From contig JADJSV010000017.1 in assembly GCA_016711505.1 (NCBI GenBank), positions 248,001 through 312,000 on the forward strand: a stretch of DNA of 64,000 bases, given 5' to 3'. This document shows, piece after piece, positions 17,886-27,532 of this stretch; the stretch's first letter is position 1, and each line of letters starts with the position of its first letter. The position numbers and the translations under genes are program-made. The stretch comes from Bacteroidota bacterium. Lineage in GTDB: Bacteria; Bacteroidota; Bacteroidia; AKYH767-A; 2013-40CM-41-45. The notes below the pieces were generated by a model. The model was not told where the DNA came from and searched no databases. It was given only the letters and a program-made list of their open reading frames with translations.

Positions 17886-18497
17886 TCATTTAGGTTTGGC
17901 ACAATCCCGATACCTATCGGGATTGTGCTGAGAACTTAGTGCTTGCAACCATTTTCTAAACGAAAGACTCCAATTTCCATTCTCGTATTCCTTTTCGATT
18001 TGAGTCCCGTTAAAAAAAAGAAGAGAACGAATATTGTTTTTTACAACCCTCAATTGTTTTACTAATTTATTTCGCTGACGAAACAAGTTTCGAAATCCTT
18101 GTTGTGCTCTGTCTGGTTGAAAGATTCCCTGTACTTCACCTTTGCTTAATTCGCGGGCTATTTTCCTGCAATCAACACGATCGGTTTTTCTTTGGGTGTC
18201 TTTATCGCTTCCGGGAATATCAACTGCATTTAATACCAAGCATTCAAAACCATACGATTTTAACTGTTCACTGATCCAGTAACCGCAGAAACCGGCTTCG
18301 TAAGCACATATAACTTGATAACTTGAAAAATTCTTTTGGATGTAATCGTACAAAATCTCAGGATTTGGTGGCTGAGTAAAGGTTTTGTGTTCAAATTCCT
18401 CCGTCCGCATACAAACTGACCATTGATTTTTGTGTACATCTAATCCAACATACAATTGATTGACTTTCTCAGAGAACATTTCTACATTTGTTTTCAT
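17886..18497 (-). pseudogene. IS110-family transposase, N-terminal fragment
   Basis: The 203-aa frame opens with the RuvC-like DEDD domain of IS110 transposases: YVGLDVHKNQWSVCM with the first Asp, ICAYEAGFCGYWI with the Glu, then KTDRVDCRKIARELSKGE with the paired Asp residues. IS110 proteins normally exceed 300 aa and continue into a C-terminal Transposase_20 domain with the catalytic Ser. Here coding similarity stops near FRKWLQAL, and the last 15 or so residues are translated from a repeat hairpin (17899-17928). The element is therefore truncated and presumably immobile. Confidence 0.85.
17899..17928. repeat. Perfect 14-bp stem hairpin at the IS110 break
   Basis: GCACAATCCCGATA (17899-17912) and its exact reverse complement (17915-17928) with a 2-bp loop. 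The minus-strand sequence leading into it, CACTAAGTTCTCAGCACAA, resembles the arm of the CACTAAG hairpin family, so the transposase remnant ends in a member of that family. Confidence 0.75.
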
Positions 18498-18902
18498 AGC
18501 GTTGAGTTTATAAGTTTACAGCATTCAAGGTAGTACTTGAAAAGACTGTTTAAAAACCCTTTGGGTTCTCAACGTTTTTCTTTGCATAGATACTTGTGTT
18601 TTAAAAAAATCAAAGAGCATACTTTAATATCTGTAACTGCAATCTTCTCCATGCCGGAATTAGCAGTTTTTGACAAACAAAACTTCCTTAAGATTGGCTT
18701 TGGAATGATCCAGGTCATCTTAATGTCCGGGGCAATATTTATTTCCTCATAGAAGTCTTCGAAATTAATTCAAAAATTGATCTTTTTTTTCAAAAATTCA
18801 CTTTAATGAAGGGTCGTCGTGCTTTTGTCATTCCAACGTAATTATCCATTGTTTTAGCCCTTTATAACATCCTCTTAACTATAAAAATTCAGTAAATTAT
18901 TC
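18498..18902. other. Non-coding DNA upstream of the IS110 fragment
   Basis: About 400 bp with no believable gene; the longest plus-strand frame (18537-18752) needs a TTG start and has no family character. In IS110-group elements the non-coding end upstream of the transposase encodes a bridge RNA, so the first 150-250 bp here could be that end, intact or decayed. I cannot define its outer border from one copy. Confidence 0.4.
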
Positions 18903-18910
18903 TAAATTTG
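18903..18910 (+). promoter_or_regulatory. -7 box upstream of the first M43 gene
   Basis: TAAATTTG fits TAnnTTTG and lies 53 bp upstream of the ATG at 18964. No TTG at the -33 position. Confidence 0.45.
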
Positions 18911-18963
18911 TAATTCATCAGATTATAGATGGTCCTCCTGAAAATAACACTACTAAAATTATC

Positions 18964-21006
18964 ATGAAAAAAACTCTACTCGCATTTGTAATTGCAGCTT
19001 CAGTAGCTACCGGTTCATTTGCACAAGAACTTCGTTGCTATACAACAGAAAAGCATAACGAGGCGATTAAAAACAATCCTGCTCTTATACGTCAAATGGA
19101 AGAGCTTCAGAAATTCACTCAAGAATTTGGCAGAACAACAAGAACCAGTGGAGTTGTTTATACAATTCCTGTCGTTTTTCACATCCTTCATAATTACGGT
19201 CCTGAAAACATTTCCGATGCTCAGATCTATGATGCAATGAGAATTTTGAATGAAGATTATCGTAAGCTGAATGCAGATACGACATCTATCGTTGCTTCAT
19301 TTCAAGGTATCGCTTCAGACAGTGAAATTGAATTCAGATTAGCTACCATCGACCCGAATGGAAATTGCACGAATGGTATCGATCGTATCGTTACTCAGTT
19401 AACTTATCTTGCTGCTGATCCTGCAAAACTAAATCCATGGCCAAATAATAAATACCTTAATATCTGGGTAGCAAATTCTCTTGAGAACACGGGTGCTGCT
19501 GCTTATGCATATTATCCGGGTGCCGCTCCTACTGCATCTGTTGATGGAGTAATGAGCCGCCATAATTATGTTGGTAGTATTGGAACAAGTTCTTCAACCG
19601 GTGCTCGTACACTTACACATGAGATCGGACATTGCTTTAATCTAGCTCACGTTTGGGGAAGCACAAACCAACCGGGTGTTGCTTGTGGTGATGACCTCGT
19701 TACTGATACACCTGAAACTATGGGACATACTTCTTGCGATCTAAGTAGTTCTATTTGTAATCCTCCGTTAATCGAAAATGTTCAGAATTACATGGAATAC
19801 TCTTTCTGCGAACATATGTTTACTCAAGGGCAATCTGCAAGAATGCGTATAGCTTTGAATAGTCCGATAGGTGGTCGTAATAATTTATGGCAGCCGAGCA
19901 ATTTAACAGCAACCGGAGTTAGCGGACCACCGCAATTATGTACGCCGATCGCAGATTTCGATTTAAACTATCAACTAGTATGCGAAGGTGGCGATATAAC
20001 TTTTTATGACTTAAGCTGGAATGGCCGTGTTGGAAACTGGAATTGGTCTTTCCCGGGTGGTGTTCCATCGACTTCAACTGATTCTTCTCCGACAATTAAT
20101 TATCCTACAGCAGGTATTTATCCGGCAACATTAAGTGTTAGTAATGCCACAGGAACTGATTCTATTACACGTACATCCTTGATCTATGTATCAAGTTCAC
20201 AGGTTGCAAGTGTACCATATATCGAGAATTTTGAAGATACAGCATCTGTGCCGGGCAATAATGGATTTCTTTTAAATCCTGATAACGGCACAACATGGAC
20301 CCGCGTTACTAATGCAGCAGTTTCCGGTACGGCATCAATTAAGATCAATAACTTTACTAATGTTAAAGGACAAATTGATGAATGGATCATGCCTGCTATG
20401 GATTTCTCTAACATTACAGCACCTGTTTCTATGACATTCTATGTTGCTAATGCAAGAAGAAGTTCAACAAGTGAAGATGAATTGAAATTTGCAGGAAGTG
20501 TCAATTGCGGAACTTCTTGGCAGACCAGATATAATAAAAGCGGCGCAACTCTTGCAACTGTTGCAACTGTTGTATCATCGAACTTTACTCCAAATGTATC
20601 GCAATGGAGAAAAGAAACTGTAACACTGAATCCTTTCAAACTTCTTCCAAACGTTCGCTTTAAATTCACAAATACAAGTGACAGAGGAAACAATACCTAT
20701 ATCGATAGCATTAACATTACAGGTACAATAGTAAATGTTGATGAAATGGATGAGATTCAATTGGGATTTGCTTTGTATCCGAATCCAACAACGGAATCAA
20801 GTACAGTTCAATTCAAATTATCTACTAAACAGAATGTAATCCTTGATGTGAAAAACATTTTAGGTGAAACGATCAGGAAAGTAGTTAGTGATGAATTGGA
20901 AGGCGGTCTTCATGAGATCATGCTTCCTGCACTTCCAAAAGGAATCTATATGATCGATCTTTATACCGGCAACAAACATCACGTTCGCCGATTGATCGTT
21001 TCATAA
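18964..21006 (+). CDS. M43 zinc metalloprotease, T9SS-secreted (copy 1)
   Basis: 680 aa. Signal peptide 1-20 (IAASVATGSFAQ). A pappalysin/cytophagalysin (M43) catalytic domain follows, with the zinc motif HEIGHCFNLAH at 219-229: H219, H223 and H229 bind zinc and E220 is catalytic. The Gly usual at the eighth position (HExxHxxGxxH) is Asn226. Next come a PKD-like domain (about 340-410, NWNWSFPGGVPSTS), a cleaved-adhesin/MAM-like beta-sandwich (about 415-585) and a T9SS type A sorting domain (FALYPNPTTESSTVQF onward). It would be secreted and act on extracellular protein. A tandem paralogue lies immediately downstream, separated by a terminator, so the two are transcribed separately. Confidence 0.93.
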   Translation: MKKTLLAFVIAASVATGSFAQELRCYTTEKHNEAIKNNPALIRQMEELQKFTQEFGRTTRTSGVVYTIPVVFHILHNYGPENISDAQIYDAMRILNEDYRKLNADTTSIVASFQGIASDSEIEFRLATIDPNGNCTNGIDRIVTQLTYLAADPAKLNPWPNNKYLNIWVANSLENTGAAAYAYYPGAAPTASVDGVMSRHNYVGSIGTSSSTGARTLTHEIGHCFNLAHVWGSTNQPGVACGDDLVTDTPETMGHTSCDLSSSICNPPLIENVQNYMEYSFCEHMFTQGQSARMRIALNSPIGGRNNLWQPSNLTATGVSGPPQLCTPIADFDLNYQLVCEGGDITFYDLSWNGRVGNWNWSFPGGVPSTSTDSSPTINYPTAGIYPATLSVSNATGTDSITRTSLIYVSSSQVASVPYIENFEDTASVPGNNGFLLNPDNGTTWTRVTNAAVSGTASIKINNFTNVKGQIDEWIMPAMDFSNITAPVSMTFYVANARRSSTSEDELKFAGSVNCGTSWQTRYNKSGATLATVATVVSSNFTPNVSQWRKETVTLNPFKLLPNVRFKFTNTSDRGNNTYIDSINITGTIVNVDEMDEIQLGFALYPNPTTESSTVQFKLSTKQNVILDVKNILGETIRKVVSDELEGGLHEIMLPALPKGIYMIDLYTGNKHHVRRLIVS

Positions 21007-21030
21007 ATCTTATTTTAAAATTACAAAAAA

Positions 21031-21057
21031 GCCTGCTCAACAGCAGGCTTTTTTTTT
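21031..21057 (+). terminator. Rho-independent terminator
   Basis: GCCTGCT-CAAC-AGCAGGC (21031-21048) followed by a run of nine T. Located 24 bp after the stop of the first M43 gene. Confidence 0.9.
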
Positions 21058-21183
21058 GCAACAAGTCCGACTTTGTAAACTTAACCACAACAAGAATTCA
21101 TTAAGTCAATAATTATTCCGCTGAAATTCTTAATTTCGTAACCTAAGGGATGATTAAATCATTACTTGCCTCTTAAAATTATC

Positions 21184-23220
21184 ATGAAAAAAATTCTACT
21201 TGCATTCGCACTTGCAACAAATATTGCGACCATATCTAATGCTCAGGAGCACTTTTGTGTTACAACAGAAATGAATGATAGAGCAAAAGCAAATGATCCC
21301 GGTGTAATACGTCAGAAACAAGAACTTGAAAACTTCATTCAACAGTATGCAACCACTGAACGGAGAAATAGTGGTGTTGTATATGTCATCCCGATTGTTT
21401 TTCATATCCTGCACAATTACGGAGCTGAAAATATTTCAAATGCACAGATTTTAGATCAGGTAAATATTCTGAACCGAGACTTCCGCAGATTAAATGCTGA
21501 CACAGCGAATCTTGTTCCGGCATTTCAGGGACTTGCTGCCGATTGTGAAATTGAATTCCGTTTACCAAGTATAGATCCTAATGGCAATTGCACAAATGGC
21601 ATTGATCGGATTCACACCATGCTTACCTATCGCGCCGGAGATCCATCCAAGTTAAACCCGTGGCCGAATAACAAATACTTCAATGTATGGGTTGCAAGCT
21701 CTCTTGAATTTGCCGGCGCAGCGGCTTATGCATATTATCCCGGTGCAAGTAGCAATGTTGATGGTGTTCTTTGTTTGAGTTCTTATATCGGAAGCATTGG
21801 AACAAGTTCTGTAGGTAGAAGCAGGGTTATGACTCATGAGATCGGCCATTCATTGAATCTTTCACATGTTTGGGGAGATACGAATGAGCCTGGAGTTGCT
21901 TGTGGTGATGATAATGTCAGCGATACTCCTGAAACTAAAGGCTGGACAAGTTGTACCCTGAATGGCTCTGTTTGTAATCCACCAATAGTTGAAAATGTTC
22001 AGAATTATATGGAGTATTCATATTGTGATGTCATGTTTACAGAAGGACAAAAAACCAGAATGCATGCAACCTTGAACAGTTCAATTTCCGGTAGAAATAA
22101 TCTTTGGACTCCGGCAAATCTACTTGCCACAGGAGTTTCGACAAGTCCTCAACTATGTACTCCAATCGCAGATTTCCAAAACAATAAAAAAATGGTTTGC
22201 CCGAATGGTGAAGTAACTTATTTCGACCTTAGCTGGAATGGATCTGTGTCAAATCGCAATTGGTCTTTTCCTGGAGGCATCCCTTCTACATCCACCGATT
22301 CAATGCCAATGGTAACATATCCTAATCCGGGTACTTATTCTGCAACTTTAGTGGTGAACAATGCTACAGGAAGTGATTCAATCACTAAACAGATTATTAC
22401 TGTTTCTGAACCACTAGTAAACAATATTCCATACACAGAAAGTTTCGAAGACACAGCTTCTTTCCCCGGTGTCACCGGATTTATTTATAATTATGATAAT
22501 GGTACAACCTGGACGCGTGTAACCAATGCCGGCATTTCAGGATCAGCATCAATAAGGATAAATAACTTCTCAAATACAGAAGGAGAGATCGATGAGTGGG
22601 TAATGCCATCAATGGATTTTTCGAATATTGTTCCTCCTATTGAGATGACTTTTTATGTGGCCAATGCTCAAAGAAATTCAACGAGTAATGACCAATTGCA
22701 ATTTTTAGGAAGTAAGGATTGTGGTACTACTTGGATGCTGCGTTACAACAGAAGCGGAGCAAATCTTGCTACTGCAAATAGTATAGTTTCATCAAGCTTT
22801 ACTCCCGACTCAACTCAATGGAGAAAAGAAACACTGGCTCTGAATCCTTTCAAACTTAATCCGGATGTGCGTTTCAAATTCATAAATACCAGTGACAGAG
22901 GAAACAATACCTATATCGATAACATTAACATCACAGGAACAATTGTAAACGTCGATGAAATGGATGAGATCCAATTGGGATTTGCTTTGTATCCAAACCC
23001 AACTAATGAATCAAGCACGGTTCAGTTCAAATTATCTGCTAAACAAAATGTTATTCTTGAGGTGAAGAATATCTTAGGAGAAACTTTGAGATCTGTAATT
23101 AATGATAATATGGAAGGCGGGCTGCATGAGATAAAACTTCCGGCTCTTCCTAAAGGAATTTATATGATCGATCTTTATACGGGTAACAAACACCACGTAC
23201 GTCGTTTAATCGTTGCCTAA
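21184..23220 (+). CDS. M43 zinc metalloprotease, T9SS-secreted (copy 2)
   Basis: About 678 aa, the tandem paralogue of the preceding gene, with the same architecture: signal peptide (IATISNAQ), M43 domain, PKD-like domain, MAM-like domain and T9SS type A domain. The zinc motif is HEIGHSLNLSH starting at residue 218, again with Asn for the usual Gly. The last 100 or so residues are nearly identical in both copies, while the catalytic domains differ more. An in-frame TTG at 21166 exists, but the ATG at 21184 starts the signal peptide and is preferred. A -7-like box TAATTTCG lies at 21131-21138, a one-base departure from consensus. Own terminator downstream. Confidence 0.93.
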   Translation: MKKILLAFALATNIATISNAQEHFCVTTEMNDRAKANDPGVIRQKQELENFIQQYATTERRNSGVVYVIPIVFHILHNYGAENISNAQILDQVNILNRDFRRLNADTANLVPAFQGLAADCEIEFRLPSIDPNGNCTNGIDRIHTMLTYRAGDPSKLNPWPNNKYFNVWVASSLEFAGAAAYAYYPGASSNVDGVLCLSSYIGSIGTSSVGRSRVMTHEIGHSLNLSHVWGDTNEPGVACGDDNVSDTPETKGWTSCTLNGSVCNPPIVENVQNYMEYSYCDVMFTEGQKTRMHATLNSSISGRNNLWTPANLLATGVSTSPQLCTPIADFQNNKKMVCPNGEVTYFDLSWNGSVSNRNWSFPGGIPSTSTDSMPMVTYPNPGTYSATLVVNNATGSDSITKQIITVSEPLVNNIPYTESFEDTASFPGVTGFIYNYDNGTTWTRVTNAGISGSASIRINNFSNTEGEIDEWVMPSMDFSNIVPPIEMTFYVANAQRNSTSNDQLQFLGSKDCGTTWMLRYNRSGANLATANSIVSSSFTPDSTQWRKETLALNPFKLNPDVRFKFINTSDRGNNTYIDNINITGTIVNVDEMDEIQLGFALYPNPTNESSTVQFKLSAKQNVILEVKNILGETLRSVINDNMEGGLHEIKLPALPKGIYMIDLYTGNKHHVRRLIVA

Positions 23221-23242
23221 ACAACTCAATTACCATAAAAAA

Positions 23243-23270
23243 AGCCGGCTGTAATGGCTGGCTTTTTTTA
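23243..23270 (+). terminator. Rho-independent terminator
   Basis: Stem GCCGGC / GCTGGC (one G-T pair) with loop TGTAATG at 23244-23262, followed by seven T. Lies just after the second M43 gene. Confidence 0.85.
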
Positions 23271-23409
23271 TGCACTTCTGCTAATAATTCATTGGTGAAA
23301 ACGTTTTTCCTGAATCTGAGTATGCCCTTTCATATGTCATATTTTTTTTCAAGATTTGTAACATCTCATACACTTCCAAAGTACCACTAGTTTACCGTAT
23401 CTTACCCGA

Positions 23410-24093
23410 ATGTTCATATCGCGATTTAGTATCATTTTATTGGTTTTTAGTTTAATTTCCCACTTTGCAGGTGCCCAGGAAACTCCTGAATATCGCAAAA
23501 ATGCTTTTTCAATCAACATTACCCGTTGTATTTCAAATGAACTGAATCTTAGCTTCGAAAAACGGTTGTCTGTTCGTCGTGCTCTTGAATTCAATCTGGG
23601 TTTAATTTACATAAATGATCCGCTTCAGGAGTTTGCAAAAACCTGGGCCAATACCCAGTATTTTTATGAGCGTGGTTTTGCTGCGCGTGTTCACTACAAG
23701 ATCTTCAAAAAACCGGAAGACGATAAAACAAAATGGCGTGATTATATCTCTCCCGGAATTGCTTACAAATATCTTTATTACAACAACCAATGGTTTGAGA
23801 ACGAACTAACAGATGACAACGGTGTTACTTACAACGAGCGTTTGTTTCAACATCGTTTCAGAAGTAAGATGAGTCTTGAATTTATCTGGGGAAAAGTATA
23901 TGAAATGAACCAGACCTTTGCATTTGAATTTTATTACGGCGCCGGTTTAATGGGAACAATCTCTGACCGATATGTTGTCTCTATCCAACCCGACGATCGA
24001 TCACCAAAGATCATCACCGTTAATGATCACGACAAATCATTCTACGTCCGCCCTTCTTTGTTGGTGGGAGCGAAGTTGCGTATATCACTTTAA
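23410..24093 (+). CDS. Outer-membrane beta-barrel-like protein, unknown
   Basis: 227 aa with a signal peptide (IILLVFSLISHFAGAQ). The mature chain alternates hydrophobic and polar residues in strand-length pieces (AFSINITRCISNELNLSFEK, ALEFNLGLIYINDP, GFAARVHYKIF, DYISPGIAYKYLYYNNQ), consistent with a small 8-10-strand barrel. It has no sorting domain and no recognisable family motif. Nothing in its neighbourhood suggests a partner; it is transcribed toward polA and shares the terminator at 24103-24158 with it. Confidence 0.75.
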   Translation: MFISRFSIILLVFSLISHFAGAQETPEYRKNAFSINITRCISNELNLSFEKRLSVRRALEFNLGLIYINDPLQEFAKTWANTQYFYERGFAARVHYKIFKKPEDDKTKWRDYISPGIAYKYLYYNNQWFENELTDDNGVTYNERLFQHRFRSKMSLEFIWGKVYEMNQTFAFEFYYGAGLMGTISDRYVVSIQPDDRSPKIITVNDHDKSFYVRPSLLVGAKLRISL

Positions 24094-24102
24094 CGAATAA
24101 CT

Positions 24103-24158
24103 AATAACGAAAAATGGCAGTCAGGAAAGTACTATCCGGACTGCCATTTTTCGTTATT
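24103..24158. terminator. Bidirectional terminator between convergent genes
   Basis: Perfect 20-bp arms: 24103-24122 and 24139-24158 (core AACGAAAAATGGCAGTC), loop 16 bp. The right-arm strand carries a T-rich stretch in either direction. It serves the barrel gene and polA. Confidence 0.85.
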
Positions 24159-24176
24159 CACTATTCGCTATTCGTT

Positions 24177-26999
24177 CTAGTGCGCTTCCAACCAATTCCT
24201 CCCCGTCCCCATTCCAATCTCAATCGGTACTTTTAGTTTGAGAGCAGTTTTCATTCTGTGACTGACGAGTTCTTTTAATTTATCTACTTCCGTATGATAT
24301 GCATCAAAAACAAGTTCATCATGAACCTGAAGCAGCATCTTCGATTTCATTTTCTCTTTCTTTATGTCGTTGTGAATATTGATCATGGCAACCTTTATCA
24401 TGTCTGCTGCGCTGCCTTGAATAGGTGCATTGATAGCATTACGCTCAGCAAAACCGCGGACAGTTGCATTAGCAGAATTAATATCGCGCAAATGACGACG
24501 GCGGCCCAGAATCGTTTCTACATATCCTTTCGACCGCGCATTTTCAATGCTTTGGTCCATGTATTCTTTTACATGTGAATACTGACGGAAATAATTATCG
24601 ATGATGCTCTTTGCTTCGCCACGGGAAATATTCAACCGCTCCGCTAAACCGAATGCAGAAATTCCGTAGATGATTCCGAAGTTCACCATTTTCGCATTCC
24701 GCCGCATATCTGATGTCACATCTTTCAATTCCACTCCGTACACTTTCGCTGCTGTAGCAGCATGAATATCTTCGCCACTATTAAAGGCCGAAAGCATTCC
24801 CGGATCTTCACTCAATTCTGCAATGATCCGTAATTCAATCTGCGAGTAATCGGCAGATAGCAAAACATGATCGTCATCTCGTGCAATAAAAGCTTTGCGG
24901 ATCTCCCGGCCGCGCTCTGTACGAATGGGAATGTTTTGCAAATTTGGATTATCGGAACTCAATCGACCGGTTACTGCTACAACCTGATTGTATGATGTGT
25001 GAATTCTTCCTGTTGATGGATCGATCAGTTCCGGAAGCACATCAACATATGTATTCTTCAATTTTACCAACTCACGGTAATCAAGTATTCGTCTTACTAT
25101 AGGATGCTTGTTCTCCAGTTTACTCAAAACATCTTCACCTGTAGAATACTGACCTGTTTTAGTCTTCACAGGTTTTTCCATGATCTTAAGTCGTTCAAAT
25201 AAAACTTCTCCAACTTGTTTCGGTGAACTGATATTAAAAACTGATCCTGCCATCGACTGAATTTCTTTTTCAACCAAACCTATATCAGTTGCAAGTACCT
25301 GTGAAAGTTCTTTTAATGACGAAGTATCTAAACGAATGCCTTCTGTTTCCATTTCCATCAGCACATTCACCAATGGCATTTCAACATCAAGAAATAATTT
25401 TTCCAGTCCGGCTTTTTTCAGCTTCGGCTCAAAATTCTCTTTAAGCTGCAAAGTAATATCTGCATCCTCCGCAGCATATTCCGCTACAGCATCTACAGGA
25501 ACATCGCGCATATTCAACTGATCCTTTCCTTTTTTTCCGATCAACGTTTCAATTGATACGGGAGAATATGAAAGATAAGTTTCGCTCATGATATCCATAT
25601 TATGTCGCATCTCCGGCTGAATTAAAAAGTGAGCGATCATTGTATCGAATGTAGGTCCGGAAATTTTTACTCCGTAGCGTGTGAGAATTGCAAGATCATA
25701 TTTCAGATTCTGAGCGATCTTTTCAATTTTTTCATTCTCAAATACAGGTTTGAATTCAGCAACGATCTTTTCTGCTTCTTTCCTGTCAGGAGGAACCGGA
25801 ACATACCAGCCTTCATGTACTTTACTACTGAAAGAAATTCCGACCAGCTCAGCTTTGCCGGCATCAATTCCTGTTGTCTCTGTATCAAAACAAATTGATT
25901 TCTGTTTCAATAATTCACCGATAAGTTTTTTTCTTTCTTCAGGGGAATTAGCAAGAAAATATTTATGCTCTGTAGTATGAATTGTCCTAAGATCTTTTTC
26001 AGGACCTGCTTCAGTCACTTCCTCTATTTCAACTTTTACAACAGTGTCATTCGTTTCATTACCAAACAAAGATGTCTGCGAAGCCTGAATCACTACAGGC
26101 TTTGATTTACCCGGCTCTGCAGGAGCATTTGAAAGATTGAGTTGTTCTGCAAGACGACGAAACTCTAATTCAGTAAATAATTCACGAAGCTTTTCTTTGT
26201 CAGGTTCACAAGCAACAAGATCGTTGATGTTATCATTCACTGGCACATCAAGCAAAATCGTAGCAAGTCTTTTTGACTGAATTGCCATTTCTTTATTCAA
26301 CTCTACCTTCTCTTTTAATTTTCCTTTAAGCTGATCAGTGTTCTGCAATAAATTTTCTATGCTTCCGAATTGCTTCACGAGCTGGATCGCTGTCTTCTCT
26401 CCTACTCCGGGAATTCCGGGAATATTATCGGAAGCATCACCCATCAATCCTAAAATATCTTTTACCTGTTCTACTCTTTCAATATCCCAACGCTTACAGA
26501 CTTCCGCCTTGCCGAGAATCTCTGCACCATTTCCTAAACGTGCAGGCTTATAAATGAAAGTATGTTCGTCGACAAGCTGTCCGAAATCTTTATCGGGCGT
26601 CATCATATACGTATCATATCCTTCTTTCTCCGCTTTCACAGCAAGTGTACCGATGATATCATCTGCTTCATATCCAACCTTCGTAAGAAGTGGTATACAA
26701 AAACATTCGCACAAGCGATAAATATATGGGATACTCTTAGCAAGATCTTCCGGCATTTCTTCACGATGTGCTTTGTATGCAGGAAACTCTTCATGTCGTG
26801 CAGTTGGGCCCGAAGTATCGAATACAACAGCTATGTGTGTCGGATTTTCTTTCCGCAAAACTTCAAGAAGTGTATTTGTAAAACCAAAAATGGCTGATGT
26901 ATTCAGTCCTTTGGAATTGATCCGGTGATTATTCGAAAACCCGAAATATGCACGATAGATCAGCGCCATTCCGTCGAGAAGGAAAAGTTTTTTAGACAT
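24177..26999 (-). CDS. polA: DNA polymerase I
   Basis: 940 aa, full length. The 5'-3' exonuclease/flap domain covers about 1-290 (LFLLDGMALIYRAYFGF, YEADDIIGTLA, GLMGDASDNIPGIPGVGEKT). The 3'-5' proofreading domain (about 345-530) keeps its metal ligands: CFDTETTGID, QNLKYDLAIL and AAEDADIT, so proofreading should be active. The polymerase domain (about 560-940) has SADYSQIELRIIAEL (motif A), RNAKMVNFGIIYGISAFG (motif B / O helix) and LLQVHDELVFD (motif C). It fills gaps in repair and removes RNA primers. It is transcribed alone; a -7-like TACCTTTA lies about 20 bp upstream of the start. Confidence 0.98.
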   Translation of the reverse strand: MSKKLFLLDGMALIYRAYFGFSNNHRINSKGLNTSAIFGFTNTLLEVLRKENPTHIAVVFDTSGPTARHEEFPAYKAHREEMPEDLAKSIPYIYRLCECFCIPLLTKVGYEADDIIGTLAVKAEKEGYDTYMMTPDKDFGQLVDEHTFIYKPARLGNGAEILGKAEVCKRWDIERVEQVKDILGLMGDASDNIPGIPGVGEKTAIQLVKQFGSIENLLQNTDQLKGKLKEKVELNKEMAIQSKRLATILLDVPVNDNINDLVACEPDKEKLRELFTELEFRRLAEQLNLSNAPAEPGKSKPVVIQASQTSLFGNETNDTVVKVEIEEVTEAGPEKDLRTIHTTEHKYFLANSPEERKKLIGELLKQKSICFDTETTGIDAGKAELVGISFSSKVHEGWYVPVPPDRKEAEKIVAEFKPVFENEKIEKIAQNLKYDLAILTRYGVKISGPTFDTMIAHFLIQPEMRHNMDIMSETYLSYSPVSIETLIGKKGKDQLNMRDVPVDAVAEYAAEDADITLQLKENFEPKLKKAGLEKLFLDVEMPLVNVLMEMETEGIRLDTSSLKELSQVLATDIGLVEKEIQSMAGSVFNISSPKQVGEVLFERLKIMEKPVKTKTGQYSTGEDVLSKLENKHPIVRRILDYRELVKLKNTYVDVLPELIDPSTGRIHTSYNQVVAVTGRLSSDNPNLQNIPIRTERGREIRKAFIARDDDHVLLSADYSQIELRIIAELSEDPGMLSAFNSGEDIHAATAAKVYGVELKDVTSDMRRNAKMVNFGIIYGISAFGLAERLNISRGEAKSIIDNYFRQYSHVKEYMDQSIENARSKGYVETILGRRRHLRDINSANATVRGFAERNAINAPIQGSAADMIKVAMINIHNDIKKEKMKSKMLLQVHDELVFDAYHTEVDKLKELVSHRMKTALKLKVPIEIGMGTGRNWLEAH

Positions 27000-27167
27000 C
27001 TGTTTTGATTTATTGGATGGTAAAGGTAGAAAAATTTAGTACGTGGGAGGAGGTGAGTAGCGCCAGTAGCGAATTTTCATCCGTATCCTCAATTCAGAAA
27101 AAATGCTTTGAATATTGAAATTATAAAACTCTGAGATAACTACGGGGAAAAAATGATCGCTCAAAAT

Positions 27168-27525
27168 ATCTCCCGCAGATCTCGCAGATCACGCAGAAAA
27201 AAAAATCAATTATATCAACAAATCTCTGCGCAAAATCTGCGAGATCTGCAGGAAAAAAAACATCAGTAAATAATTTCCCGCAGATTACGCAGATGAAGGC
27301 GCAGATAAATTCGCAGATTTAGGTCTGTACTATACATTATTATCTTTGACTCTGAAAATTTATTAACTATCAAAGATCTGCGACCTTTTCTGCGCCTTCA
27401 TCTGCGGAGATCTGCGGGAAAAAAATTGTAATTTATATCCCACACATCCCGCAGAAAAAATATCAATTACATCAACAAATCTCTGCGCAAAATCTGCGGG
27501 ATCTGCGGGATCTGCGGGAAAAATT
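27168..27525. repeat. Array of three imperfect palindromes (CTGCGxGATCTGCGGG)
   Basis: Three adjacent elements, about 27171-27254, 27276-27420 and 27447-27522. Each starts with TCCCGCAGAT-like sequence and ends with the inverse (ATCTGCGGGA). Elements 1 and 3 share an inner stretch (TCAATTAyATCAACAAATC, then TCTGCGCAAAATCTGCG); element 2 has a different inner stretch with GATGAAGGCGCAGAT and its inverse. The array fills most of the 530 bp between polA and the YkgJ-like gene. No gene is present. Confidence 0.85.
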
Positions 27526-27532
27526 TTTGATG

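Noticed and set aside
18537..18752. Plus-strand frame of 71 aa after the IS110 remnant
   Set aside because: It needs a TTG start, has no recognisable domain and lies in the probable IS end.
27168..27525. CRISPR array or rRNA/tRNA remnants
   Set aside because: Units are long palindromes of unequal length with shared interiors; no tRNA or rRNA features.
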